From Treponema sp. (lineage in GTDB: Bacteria; Spirochaetota; Spirochaetia; Treponematales; Treponemataceae): a DNA stretch of 38,057 bases. The notes under the pieces were generated by a model that worked only from the letters and a program-made list of their open reading frames with translations, did no database searches and had not been told where the DNA came from. Numbering within the stretch: the stretch's first letter is position 1; each line of letters begins with the position of its first letter. The stretch is taken from NCBI GenBank assembly GCA_024687165.1, contig JAILEY010000064.1, forward strand, positions 1 to 38,057, in the 5' to 3' direction. Positions 30,852 to 38,057 of this stretch are shown one piece after another. A program made the translations under genes and the position numbers.

Positions 30852-31124
30852 TTATTTTGCTCTCTCGATTACAGAATCGAGACGCCAGCACTTGTCTTTG
30901 CTGATTGGACTACATTCAACGATGCGAACTGTGTCACCTTCATGTGCTTCGTTCTTTTCATCGTGAGCCTTACACTTCTTTGTACGTGTAACGTACTTCT
31001 TGTAAAGGCGATCCATCTTTTTTGTATCAATAGAAACAACGATAGTCTTGTCCATCTTGTCGCTAGTGACGATACCTACGAATGAACGTTTAGCAGCCTT
31101 TGACTGTACTTTCTGTTCTTCCAC
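30852..31124 (-). CDS. rpsQ: Ribosomal protein uS17
   Basis: uS17 binds the 5' domain of 16S rRNA early in assembly. The OB-fold is seen in FVGIVTSDKMDKTIVVSIDT and HDEKNEAHEGDTVRIVECSP; ISKDKCWRLDSVIERAK ends it. It has 90 residues with a short basic N-terminal extension. Confidence 0.97.
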   Translation of the reverse strand: MEEQKVQSKAAKRSFVGIVTSDKMDKTIVVSIDTKKMDRLYKKYVTRTKKCKAHDEKNEAHEGDTVRIVECSPISKDKCWRLDSVIERAK

Positions 31125-31134
31125 GGGTCAGCTC

Positions 31135-31377
31135 CTAGTTTTTTGCAGCGATTGCTTCAGCAGCAGCGGCTCTGAACTTTGCAAGGTCCTGCTGATGAAT
31201 AAGTGTATTCAAACGTGCGATATCGCGACGCATTGTACGCTTCTGCATTGGATTTTCTACATGGCTCATTACTGCCTGAAAGCGAAGATCCATGTAACTT
31301 TTCTTAAGTTCATTACGCTTTGCAACCATTTCGTCATAAGAAAGATTCTTAAAGTCGTTTTTCTTGTCTTTAGCCAT
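31135..31377 (-). CDS. rpmC: Ribosomal protein uL29
   Basis: uL29 lies at the tunnel exit next to uL23. The helical hairpin is seen in [20 protein letters not shown] and [20 protein letters not shown]. At 80 residues it is longer than the E. coli protein (63), with an Ala-rich C-terminal tail. Confidence 0.95.
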   Translation of the reverse strand: MAKDKKNDFKNLSYDEMVAKRNELKKSYMDLRFQAVMSHVENPMQKRTMRRDIARLNTLIHQQDLAKFRAAAAEAIAAKN

Positions 31378-31387
31378 TTTCTTACTC

Positions 31388-31804
31388 CTACTCTACTGTT
31401 GGGCGGAATGCCACTTTAGTTTTAATTGGAAGTTTGCTTGCAGCAAGTGTAACAGCTTTTTCAGCAAGTTTCTTGTCTACTCCGCCAACTTCAAACAAAA
31501 TCATACCTGGTTTAATAACAGCTGCCCAGAAATCTGGAGCTCCCTTACCTTTACCCATACGAGTATCAGCAGGTTTCTTAGATACCGGCTTGTCTGGGAA
31601 CACGCGTGTCCAAACCTGGCCCTGACGGTTAATACAACGATTGATAGCAACACGAGCTGCTTCAATGTGCTTTGCATTTAACCAAACTGGTTCCATTGCT
31701 ACGAGAGCAACTTCACCGAAATCAACATGATTAATGCGTGTAGCGTTTCCAGTTGGGCGACCACGCTGAACCTTACGGTGTGCAACTCTTTTTGGACTAA
31801 GCAT
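31388..31804 (-). CDS. rplP: Ribosomal protein uL16
   Basis: uL16 helps place A-site tRNA. The start [20 protein letters not shown] and [20 protein letters not shown] with [20 protein letters not shown] are classic. It has 138 residues and its start overlaps the rpsC end by 8 nt, so the two are coupled. Confidence 0.98.
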   Translation of the reverse strand: MLSPKRVAHRKVQRGRPTGNATRINHVDFGEVALVAMEPVWLNAKHIEAARVAINRCINRQGQVWTRVFPDKPVSKKPADTRMGKGKGAPDFWAAVIKPGMILFEVGGVDKKLAEKAVTLAASKLPIKTKVAFRPTVE

Positions 31805-32546
31805 TTTCTACTTTTCCTCCATCATTTTTAGGAGCACGAGCACCCTTACGGTCATTAGAACGATCGCGACGTGGCTTTCTTGGAGCTTCTGGAGCTTCTT
31901 CGATTGCTTCACGGCCGTAGTTCATTCCGTTATATACCCAAACCTTGATACCGATTTTACCATAAGTAGTAAGAGCTTCATAAGTTCCATAATCGATATC
32001 TGCACGAAGAGTGTGAAGTGGAACGCGTCCTTCCTTCATTTCTTCTGAACGAGTCATGTCTGCACCGCCGAGACGACCAGAGATACGGATCTTAATACCC
32101 TGTGCTCCGCCCTTCATAGCGCTTGCTGTAGACTGCTTGAGAGCCTTGCGGAAAGAACCGCGACCCTGAAGCTGGCGACCAATGTTCTGTGCGATAAGTG
32201 AAGCGTTGAGTTCAGCACGCTTAATTTCCTTAATCTTGATCTGAACTTTCTTTGTCAACTGCTTCTGGATATCAGTGCTGATCTTTTCGATTGTAGCACC
32301 TTTAACACCAATAATAACACCTGGGCGTGCTGTATGAATTACAATAGTAACACGCTGTGGGTGACGTACGATTTCAATTTCAGCAATGTCAGCGTTCTTG
32401 CATTCTGGAAGTGAAGAAACGAGCTTACGGATCTTCATATCTTCAAGGAACAAATCTGCATATTCGCGAGAATCTGCATACCAACGTGACTGCCATGTTT
32501 TGTTTACACCAAGGCGTAAACCGATAGGATTAACTTTCTGACCCAT
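31797..32546 (-). CDS. rpsC: Ribosomal protein uS3
   Basis: uS3 lines the mRNA entry channel and has helicase activity. [20 protein letters not shown] starts it; the KH domain is [20 protein letters not shown]; and the C-terminal domain shows [20 protein letters not shown]. At 249 residues it has a basic C-terminal extension. Its start overlaps the rplV stop (TAATG). Confidence 0.98.
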   Translation of the reverse strand: MGQKVNPIGLRLGVNKTWQSRWYADSREYADLFLEDMKIRKLVSSLPECKNADIAEIEIVRHPQRVTIVIHTARPGVIIGVKGATIEKISTDIQKQLTKKVQIKIKEIKRAELNASLIAQNIGRQLQGRGSFRKALKQSTASAMKGGAQGIKIRISGRLGGADMTRSEEMKEGRVPLHTLRADIDYGTYEALTTYGKIGIKVWVYNGMNYGREAIEEAPEAPRKPRRDRSNDRKGARAPKNDGGKVENA

Positions 32547-32902
32547 TATTTTCCCGCCTTTTCGTCAACTACAACAGTAATATGACACATACGTTTCAAG
32601 AGCTGATCAGCACGTCCGCGACCACGGAACCACACTCTCTTAAGTCTTGGACCTTCGTCAATACGAATTTCCTTTACGTAGAGCATATCTTCATCGAGCT
32701 TATTGTTCTTATTAAGAGCATTTGCTACAGCAGACTTTAATGTACCGCTGATCAAAACAGCTCCCTTCTGTGGCATTACATTAAGAATTGCCAAAGCTTC
32801 AGAACAAGACTTCTGCTTGATTACATTAGCTACAGGACGAACCTTTGTAGGTGATGCAATAAGGAATTTAGTTGTGGCAACATAACCTTTTTCTACTTTC
32901 AT
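32546..32902 (-). CDS. rplV: Ribosomal protein uL22
   Basis: uL22 forms part of the exit-tunnel wall. [20 protein letters not shown] near the start and [20 protein letters not shown] with ITVVV at the end are diagnostic, including the loop that reaches into the tunnel. It has 118 residues. Confidence 0.97.
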   Translation of the reverse strand: MKVEKGYVATTKFLIASPTKVRPVANVIKQKSCSEALAILNVMPQKGAVLISGTLKSAVANALNKNNKLDEDMLYVKEIRIDEGPRLKRVWFRGRGRADQLLKRMCHITVVVDEKAGK

Positions 32903-32917
32903 TATCTACCACTCCTC

Positions 32918-33199
32918 TTATTTCTTAGCGGCTTTATCGCCACCATGTCCCTTGAATGTTCTTGTTGCAGCAAACTCACCAAGCTTGTGGCCTACTAAGT
33001 TTTCTGTAACGTATACAGGAATCCATGATTTGCCGTTGTGAACTGAAATAGTATTTCCAACCATTTCAGGAATAATTGTCGAACAGCGAGAATAAGTTTT
33101 AATCATTTTCTTATCAGCTGCTGATGCTTTGTTCATTTCTGAAACCTTTTTGTAGAGTGATTTTTCTACGAAAGGTCCTTTTTTAACTGATCTTGACAC
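32918..33199 (-). CDS. rpsS: Ribosomal protein uS19
   Basis: uS19 is in the head of the 30S subunit with uS13. [20 protein letters not shown] opens it, and [20 protein letters not shown] is the conserved core before the basic end. It has 93 residues and follows rplB by 14 nt. Confidence 0.98.
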   Translation of the reverse strand: MSRSVKKGPFVEKSLYKKVSEMNKASAADKKMIKTYSRCSTIIPEMVGNTISVHNGKSWIPVYVTENLVGHKLGEFAATRTFKGHGGDKAAKK

Positions 33200-33213
33200 G
33201 ATTAACTCCTACC

Positions 33214-34038
33214 CTACTTCTTACGACGGCTGATGATAAAGCGATCAGAAGTCTTTCTCTTGTTGCGAGTCTTGTAACCACGACAAGGCTGTCCCCAAGG
33301 AGTAACTGGCTGATGTCCTTTTCCAGCACCTTCACCACCACCAAGAGGATGGTCAACAGGGTTCATAGCCATACCACGAACAGTTGGGCGGATACCACGC
33401 CATCTGTTGCGACCGGCTTTTCCTAATTTAGTATTCATGCGGTCTTCGTTACCAACAATACCGATTGTTGCATAACACTTTCCGAGTACACGGCGAAGTT
33501 CGCCTGAAGGCAATCTGATTGTTACATATTCGCCTTCTTTTGCTGCTACGAGAGCACCTGCACCTGCTGAGCGAACAAGCTGTCCACCACGACCAAGTGT
33601 AAGTTCAATGTTATGTACTGTAAAACCAACAGGAATTGCTTCGAGTGGGAGTGCATTTGCTACTGTAGGAGCAGCATTTTCGCCAGACATAATCTTCTGT
33701 CCAACAGTCAAACCTTTTGGAGCGATAATGTAGCGCTTTTCACCGTCTGCATAAGCAATAAGAGCGATGTCTGCACTGCGGAATGGATCGTATTCAATTG
33801 TCTTAACTGTTCCAGGAATACCGTGCTTATCTCTTCTGAAGTCAATTTCACGATACTTTCTCTTATGTCCGCCACCCTGATGACGTACAGAAATACGTCC
33901 ACCCTGACCACGACCACCATTTGATTTGTGACCAGAAGTCAAGCTTTTTTCGGGTTTGTCGGCTGTAATAGCTTCACGTACCAAATCAACACGGCCACGT
34001 GTACCTTTTGAATAAGGTTTGTATATTTTAAGAGCCAT
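33214..34038 (-). CDS. rplB: Ribosomal protein uL2
   Basis: uL2 is needed for subunit joining and peptide-bond formation. [20 protein letters not shown] near the N-terminus and [20 protein letters not shown] near the C-terminus are diagnostic; the second His of the common DHPHGGGEG block is Leu here, a variation known in some phyla. It has 274 residues. Confidence 0.98.
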   Translation of the reverse strand: MALKIYKPYSKGTRGRVDLVREAITADKPEKSLTSGHKSNGGRGQGGRISVRHQGGGHKRKYREIDFRRDKHGIPGTVKTIEYDPFRSADIALIAYADGEKRYIIAPKGLTVGQKIMSGENAAPTVANALPLEAIPVGFTVHNIELTLGRGGQLVRSAGAGALVAAKEGEYVTIRLPSGELRRVLGKCYATIGIVGNEDRMNTKLGKAGRNRWRGIRPTVRGMAMNPVDHPLGGGEGAGKGHQPVTPWGQPCRGYKTRNKRKTSDRFIISRRKK

Positions 34039-34067
34039 ATGGTTCCCCTTACTTACTATTCAAAGGC

Positions 34068-34352
34068 TTAAACGCCTTCAAATACCTTAATTGTTTCGCC
34101 AGCTGCAAGTTTAACGATTGCTTTCTTGTAGCTTGCTGTTCTTCCCGGCTTACCGCGAAGTCTTTTCATTTTTCCCTGTACGTTCATTGTTGTGCAGTCT
34201 TCAACTTTAACGTTGAAAAGCTTACGTACAGCTTCCTTAATCTGAATCTTTGTAGCAGATGGAGCAACGATAAATGTATATTTATTCTGCTCACGGAGAG
34301 CTGTTGCTTTTTCTGAAAGAACAGGTCTAATAAGTACATCTTCGAATGTCAT
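34068..34352 (-). CDS. rplW: Ribosomal protein uL23
   Basis: uL23 docks trigger factor and SRP at the tunnel exit. VLIRPVLSEKATALREQNKY starts it; VRKLFNVKVEDCTTMNVQGK and RTASYKKAIVKLAAGETI follow. It has 94 residues. Its start shares a base with the rplD stop. Confidence 0.97.
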   Translation of the reverse strand: MTFEDVLIRPVLSEKATALREQNKYTFIVAPSATKIQIKEAVRKLFNVKVEDCTTMNVQGKMKRLRGKPGRTASYKKAIVKLAAGETIKVFEGV

Positions 34353-34990
34353 TATTTAGCCTCCTTTTCGTCTGCATAAAAGTCAGAAAGATTTTTTGCT
34401 GCTGTTTCGAGCATGATAACCTTTCTTCCGTAGAAGAGGTCATGTGCACGAAGGCGGTTGAATGAAAGGAAATAAACATTTGGAAGATTTTTTCCAGCCT
34501 GTTTAATCTTTGCATCATCATCCTTAAGAAGGACTACTGTGCGTTCACCTTTAGTAAAGTTGTTAAGAATCTTTACAAGGTCCTTTGTCTTTCCGCTTTC
34601 TACTGTGAAATCTTCAACAACAGTCAATCTATCACTCTGAGCCTGAAGACTCAAAATAGATTTCATTGCAAGACGCTTTGCTTTTTTAGGCATTGCATAG
34701 CTGAAATCGCGTGGTTTTGGTCCAAAAATTGTACCGCCACCTACACAAAGTGGAGACTTCTTGTCACCACGGCGAGCATTACCAGTACCCTTCTGCTTGT
34801 AAGGCTTGGCGTTGCTACCATGAACTTCAGAGCGAGTTTTTGTACATGCAGTACCTACACGTTTATTAGCTAATTCGTTTGTGATGGCATAGTAGATAAC
34901 ATCTTCATTAACTGGAAGTCCGAAAATTTTATCATCAAGATTGATTGTTCTGAGTTCCTTGCCATCGATTGAATAGACTTTCTTTTCCAT
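34352..34990 (-). CDS. rplD: Ribosomal protein uL4
   Basis: uL4 reaches into the tunnel wall. [20 protein letters not shown]-type basic loop sequence ([20 protein letters not shown]) and [20 protein letters not shown] are typical. In E. coli uL4 also represses the S10 operon; here no obvious copy of that leader is seen. It has 212 residues. Confidence 0.97.
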   Translation of the reverse strand: MEKKVYSIDGKELRTINLDDKIFGLPVNEDVIYYAITNELANKRVGTACTKTRSEVHGSNAKPYKQKGTGNARRGDKKSPLCVGGGTIFGPKPRDFSYAMPKKAKRLAMKSILSLQAQSDRLTVVEDFTVESGKTKDLVKILNNFTKGERTVVLLKDDDAKIKQAGKNLPNVYFLSFNRLRAHDLFYGRKVIMLETAAKNLSDFYADEKEAK

Positions 34991-35004
34991 ACTATTCCTC
35001 GACC

Positions 35005-35625
35005 TTATTTCTTAACTGCAGCCTTAACGATAAGAGTGCAATTCTTTACACCAGGAACTGCGCCACGAACCATCAAAACCTTGAGCTCAGGATCTACTTT
35101 TACAACCTTGAGGTTCTGTACTGTTACGCGATCAAAACCCATACGTCCAGGCATCTTGATATTCTTAAGACAATGTCCTGGAGTTGTACAACATCCTGTA
35201 CCACCAGCTTCTCTGTGGAATTTAGAACCGTGAGTTGCACGTCCACCATGGAAGCCCCATCTCTTCATTACACCCTGGAAACCTTTACCCTTAGAGGTAG
35301 CAGTTACGTCGATGAAACGAACCTTGTCAAATAATTCAACACCAATCTGGTCGCCTACTTTTACTTCTCCGTCAAAATCACGGAATTCTTTCAACTGGCG
35401 TTTTGGTGTGATGTTCTCAGGAAACTGCTTTGCATATGGCTTTGATGCCTTGCCAGCTTTCATGTCATCGAGACCGAGAACAACTGCATCGTAACCACAC
35501 TTTTCCTGTGTTTTTGTAGCGACAACGGTATTTGGTTCAACGCGGATCACGGTTACTGGTGTCAGATTACCGTTTTCGTCGAATACCTGTGTCATTCCTA
35601 CCTTTTTTGCTATCAGACCTTTCAT
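35005..35625 (-). CDS. rplC: Ribosomal protein uL3
   Basis: uL3 lies close to the peptidyl-transferase centre. IAKKVGMTQVFDENGNLTPV starts it and FQGVMKRWGFHGGRATHGSK is the central block. In the usual loop (GSIG...P.RV.KG) this protein reads GGTGCCTTPGHCLKNIKMPG, with three cysteines and a His, which is unusual. It has 206 residues and stands 80 nt behind rpsJ. Confidence 0.97.
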   Translation of the reverse strand: MKGLIAKKVGMTQVFDENGNLTPVTVIRVEPNTVVATKTQEKCGYDAVVLGLDDMKAGKASKPYAKQFPENITPKRQLKEFRDFDGEVKVGDQIGVELFDKVRFIDVTATSKGKGFQGVMKRWGFHGGRATHGSKFHREAGGTGCCTTPGHCLKNIKMPGRMGFDRVTVQNLKVVKVDPELKVLMVRGAVPGVKNCTLIVKAAVKK

Positions 35626-35685
35626 CTGAATCTCCTAATTTGGCCGCCATCCCAGATCCCAGGGACCGTTACCATTTTTATTTTT

Positions 35686-35701
35686 GGAAACTTTCGCTTC
35701 C
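35686..35701 (-). other. GNRA-capped hairpin in the rpsJ-rplC spacer
   Basis: GGAAGC-GAAA-GTTTCC on the minus strand (35701-35686) forms a 6-bp stem, with one G-U pair, closed by a GAAA tetraloop, directly after the rpsJ stop. The remaining spacer has two copies of GGGAT-type sequence. It could be a protein-binding or RNA-processing site. Confidence 0.45.
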
Positions 35702-35705
35702 TAAA

Positions 35706-36014
35706 TTACTGTTTGATTTCTACATCTACACCTGCAGGAAGTTCAAGCTTCATCAATGAATCCATAACTTCTGAAGAAGGATTGAAGATGTCAATAAGGC
35801 GCTTGTGAGTTCTCATTTCGAACTGTTCACGTGACTTCTTGTTTACGAAAACTGAACGAAGTACTGTAACCTTGTTGATTCTTGTTGGAAGAGGAATTGG
35901 TCCTGAAACCTTTGCCCCAGCCTTCTGTACCTGCTGTACGATGTCTTTTGCACTCTGATCGATAAGAGCCACGTCAAATGCACGAAGTCTTACTCGAATC
36001 TTGCTATTTGCCAT
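35706..36014 (-). CDS. rpsJ: Ribosomal protein uS10 (NusE)
   Basis: uS10 is in the 30S head and, with NusB, also forms the antitermination complex on box[24 protein letters not shown] starts it; [20 protein letters not shown] and [14 protein letters not shown] follow. It has 102 residues. A TGGAG site precedes the start and a 13-bp hairpin abuts it. Confidence 0.98.
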   Translation of the reverse strand: MANSKIRVRLRAFDVALIDQSAKDIVQQVQKAGAKVSGPIPLPTRINKVTVLRSVFVNKKSREQFEMRTHKRLIDIFNPSSEVMDSLMKLELPAGVDVEIKQ

Positions 36015-36027
36015 TTTTTACTCCAGT

Positions 36028-36057
36028 TGAATGAAGAGGTCGTAACCTCTTCATTCA
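36028..36057 (-). other. Perfect 13-bp hairpin between tuf and rpsJ
   Basis: On the minus strand TGAATGAAGAGGT (36057-36045) pairs fully with ACCTCTTCATTCA (36040-36028) around a TACG loop. The stem begins 8 nt after the tuf stop and ends next to the rpsJ Shine-Dalgarno sequence. No T run follows, so it is not a standard terminator; it may protect tuf mRNA or lower read-through into the ribosomal genes. Confidence 0.7.
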
Positions 36058-36065
36058 TTCAATTA

Positions 36066-37253
36066 CTATTCGATAATCTTTGTTACCTGACCAGAAGCGA
36101 TTGTACGACCGCCTTCACGGATAGCAAGCTTAAGACCTTCGTCCATAGCGATTGGGTGGATAAGTTCACCGATGATCTTTACGTTGTCACCAGGTTTTAC
36201 CATGTCTGTACCAGCTTCGAGTTCAACTGTACCAGTGATATCAGTTGTTCTGAAGTAGAACTGTGGGCGGTAACCTGTGAAGAATGGTGAGTGACGTCCA
36301 CCTTCTTCCTTTGAAAGAACGTAAATCTGTGCTTCGAACTTTGTGTGTGGGTTGATTGTTTTTGGAGCTGCCAAAACCTGTCCACGGAGAACGTCCTTCT
36401 TTTCAACACCACGGAGGAGGATACCAGCGTTATCACCAGCCATACCTTCGTTAAGTGTCTTGTTGAACATTTCGATACCAGTAACTGTTGTATCCTGTGT
36501 TGGGCGGATACCAACGATCTGAACTGCATCACCAAGGTGTACTACACCACGTTCGATACGTCCAGTAACAACTGTACCACGACCTGTGATTGTGAAGATG
36601 TCTTCAATTGGCATCAAGAATGGCTTGTTTTCATCACGAACTGGATCATCGAACCATGTATCCATAGCTGTGAGGAGGTCTTCGATACATTTTGTATCTT
36701 CTGCAGGAGCATTTTCCTGGAGAGCCTTGAATGCTGAACCCTTAATGATTGGTGTATCTGCAGAGAATCCGTAAGATGTGATTGTATCTTTAACTTCTTC
36801 TTCAACGAGTTCAAGAAGATCTGGATCATCAACAAGGTCAACCTTGTTAAGGAATACGATGATCTTTGGTACACCTACCTGACGAGCGAGGAGGAGGTGT
36901 TCTTTTGTCTGTGGCATAACAGAGTCTGGAGCTGAAACAACGAGAATAGCACCATCCATCTGAGCAGCACCAGTGATCATGTTCTTGATGTAGTCAGCAT
37001 GACCTGGACAGTCGATGTGAGCATAGTGTCTCTTGTCTGACTGATATTCAAGGTGGCGTGAGTTAATTGTAATACCACGAGCTTTTTCCTCTGGAGCATT
37101 ATCAATTTCATCGTACTTAAGCTGCTTGTCACCATACTTTTTTGCACAGTATGAAGTGATAGCTGCAGATGTTGTTGTCTTACCATGGTCAACGTGACCG
37201 ATAGTACCAACGTTCATGTGAGGTTTTGTTCTATTGAACTCTTCCTTAGCCAT
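36066..37253 (-). CDS. tuf: Elongation factor Tu
   Basis: EF-Tu brings aminoacyl-tRNA to the ribosome. The GTP-binding motifs are all present: [14 protein letters not shown] and NKVD, with the effector sequence [10 protein letters not shown] between the first two. Domains 2 and 3 show [20 protein letters not shown] and [21 protein letters not shown] place the start at ATG 37253 ([20 protein letters not shown]) after AAGGAG; this gives 395 residues. It is the first gene of the superoperon and has a 414-nt leader. Confidence 0.98.
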   Translation of the reverse strand: MAKEEFNRTKPHMNVGTIGHVDHGKTTTSAAITSYCAKKYGDKQLKYDEIDNAPEEKARGITINSRHLEYQSDKRHYAHIDCPGHADYIKNMITGAAQMDGAILVVSAPDSVMPQTKEHLLLARQVGVPKIIVFLNKVDLVDDPDLLELVEEEVKDTITSYGFSADTPIIKGSAFKALQENAPAEDTKCIEDLLTAMDTWFDDPVRDENKPFLMPIEDIFTITGRGTVVTGRIERGVVHLGDAVQIVGIRPTQDTTVTGIEMFNKTLNEGMAGDNAGILLRGVEKKDVLRGQVLAAPKTINPHTKFEAQIYVLSKEEGGRHSPFFTGYRPQFYFRTTDITGTVELEAGTDMVKPGDNVKIIGELIHPIAMDEGLKLAIREGGRTIASGQVTKIIE

Positions 37254-37667
37254 GATTTTTCTCCTTGCCTTACAGTAATTAAACTGCGGCATATAAAAAT
37301 ATTTTTATGTGTTGCACTTTAAGCCAGAAAAGAACACTCTCAAAGAGCCGTGAACCTTTCGCAGACACATTTTTTACCAATGTAATTTATAAGATGATTT
37401 ATTCAGTACTTTAAGTTCTGATTCATCAATTCGAATTCAGTTGACCGGTACCACCTGCTCATCTTTAGACTTATTGAACGGTTTGGTGCCTATTAATTTC
37501 TAATCAGGAACTCCAAACCAGTCTGCTTGGGTGTAAAACTCTGAAAACAGCAAAAGCTGCTAACTTTACGACTTTTACCGGACAGTGATTTATTTCCGTC
37601 CGCCTGATTTCTCAAAGAACCCTTGCGCATTTTCTGCACAGACTTTCCCCACTAAGGGATAATAAGT
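37254..37667 (-). promoter_or_regulatory. Long structured leader of the tuf/S10 superoperon
   Basis: From the predicted start near 37667 to tuf there is no convincing gene. Two boxA-like motifs lie on the minus strand: GGTTCTTTGAGAAA (37621-37608) and GGCTCTTTGAGAGT (37349-37336); the first is close to the Bacillus rrn boxA. Between them are hairpins with stems CGGAC/GTCCG (37602-37579), CAGC-TTTT-GCTG (37559-37548) and GGTTTGG/CCAAACC (37519-37480). The second motif can itself fold, so it may be just a stem. This may be a leader for antitermination or autogenous control, or may include a separate RNA gene that I do not recognise. Confidence 0.6.
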
Positions 37668-37673
37668 TCTATA

Positions 37674-37702
37674 TTTATAATATTTTTTTATGATTTGTTC
37701 AA
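37674..37702 (-). promoter_or_regulatory. Promoter of the tuf/S10 superoperon
   Basis: On the minus strand TTGAAC (37702-37697) and TATAAA (37679-37674) are 17 nt apart in a strongly AT-rich stretch that can act as an UP element. It is the best promoter upstream of tuf and there is none closer to the gene. Confidence 0.65.
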
Positions 37703-37937
37703 TAGCTGAATATATTTTTTGAGATTTTTTATAAATTTTTATTAAAAAAAGTTTCAGCAAAATTAGAAATTTTGATTTTAATACACCCATCAATTGCTAT
37801 TTGTGGGAGAAACATCCAGCGAGTTCAGACTGACTGAAGACGCTGTGGGTAGCGGGATGACTTTGTTTTTTTTCAGATCATACCTTTAGCAATAAAAAAA
37901 TAAAGCTTTTTCCCCGAAAAATTCAATATCCTTTACA
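37703..37937. other. Gene-free stretch with two foldable sequences
   Basis: The 235 nt between the tuf promoter and the right-edge gene contain CAAAATT-AGA-AATTTTG (37758-37774), a 7-bp hairpin that may weakly terminate the right-edge gene, and a symmetric hairpin at 37817-37845: CAGCG, AG, TTCAG, loop ACTGA, CTGAA, GA, CGCTG. The facing AG and GA could form tandem sheared G-A pairs. On the plus strand an eight-T run follows at 37864-37871. I see no protein gene here. Confidence 0.55.
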
Positions 37938-38057
37938 TCAATGCAAACCAGGATATTTTGAAAGATCATGCGGCTTGTACCTGTTGGCGGGAACAACTTC
38001 AGAATCATTTTTTTCGAAATTGATTTTTGCATAATACTGCAGCCCGTCCGAATCAAC
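37938..38057 (-). CDS. 3' end of an unrecognised gene, start beyond window
   Basis: A minus-strand frame is open from the right edge to TGA at 37938-37940, giving 39 C-terminal residues (VDSDGLQYYAKINFEKNDSE, then VVPANRYKPHDLSKYPGLH). It uses codons like its neighbours and its stop is followed by AT-rich DNA. The composition looks like a real protein end. The fragment is too short to name a family. Confidence 0.6.
   Translation of the reverse strand, partial: VDSDGLQYYAKINFEKNDSEVVPANRYKPHDLSKYPGLH

Noticed and set aside
37441-37500. T-box-like GGTGGTACCG in the tuf leader
   Set aside because: No specifier loop, terminator or tRNA-related downstream gene; a chance match.
37320-37670. RNase P RNA or tmRNA in the tuf leader
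   Set aside because: A GGGGAAAGTC stretch resembles the RNase P P4 strand, but the pairing strand and the ACAGAA block are absent; no tmRNA tag frame or tRNA-like ends are seen.
37590-37793. 67-codon minus-strand ORF at the tuf promoter
   Set aside because: It overlaps the predicted promoter and start of the tuf leader, is mostly Ile/Lys low-complexity sequence, and has no Shine-Dalgarno sequence.
1-38057. CRISPR array, prophage, transposon or rRNA/tRNA genes
   Set aside because: No regularly spaced repeats, no integrase or transposase motifs, and no cloverleaf or rRNA signature were recognised by eye on either strand.

Overview
The window looks like chromosomal DNA of a spirochete, most likely a Treponema. 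This rests on AT-rich coding DNA, on the gene order tuf-rpsJ-rplC ... secY-rpmJ-rpsM-rpsK-rpoA-rplQ with no rpsD, infA, adk or map inside it (as I recall for T. pallidum), and on an Lpt-type transport cluster with treponemal features. No rRNA, tRNA, CRISPR array, transposase or integrase was recognised. The species cannot be named from sequence alone.

Layout: 1-1000 is an unusually AT-rich edge holding an open-ended secreted-protein gene next to a decayed gene end. 1027-9150 carries housekeeping and transport genes: a Nudix hydrolase, a cytidylate-kinase-like protein with a BON-like tail, an outer-membrane-type protein, nth and metK, a solo CBM48 protein, a ModF-like ATPase and a CDF metal exporter. 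9212-15463 carries envelope genes: a YD-repeat-like secreted protein, an Hsp70-like/LysM membrane protein, a lytic transglycosylase and a Kef-type antiporter. 15515-22587 carries an Nfu-type Fe-S protein, Cys-tailed SlyD, aroK, a tetrapyrrole-methylase family protein, an AEC transporter, a polyprenyl synthase, a TPR protein, an RseC-like protein and lptC-lptA-lptB. 22605-37702 is one long minus-strand superoperon running from a promoter at 37674-37702 through a 414-nt leader, tuf, the S10, spc and alpha gene blocks and rplQ, and ending in a small zinc-ribbon gene and an intrinsic terminator. The right edge holds the 3' end of another minus-strand gene.

The best regulatory discovery is an 85-nt metK leader that matches the SAM-II riboswitch core base for base in its conserved blocks and spacings, with an extra hairpin and the metK Shine-Dalgarno sequence in its 3' strand. 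Second is a recurring promoter layout in which a -10 box lies 6-8 nt before the ATG and there is no usable Shine-Dalgarno, suggesting leaderless mRNAs for five genes. Third is the long tuf/S10-operon leader with two boxA-like motifs and several hairpins. Among proteins, the most unusual are an Hsp70 substrate-binding-like domain joined through an acidic linker and a membrane segment to LysM, and the uncharacterised zinc-ribbon protein at the end of the ribosomal operon.

The genes group into plausible jobs. SAM supply (metK) is controlled by its product. Envelope growth involves the LysM protein, transglycosylase, polyprenyl synthase and Lpt proteins. Metal and Fe-S handling involves the Nfu protein, SlyD and the CDF exporter. 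Translation and secretion are encoded by the superoperon.
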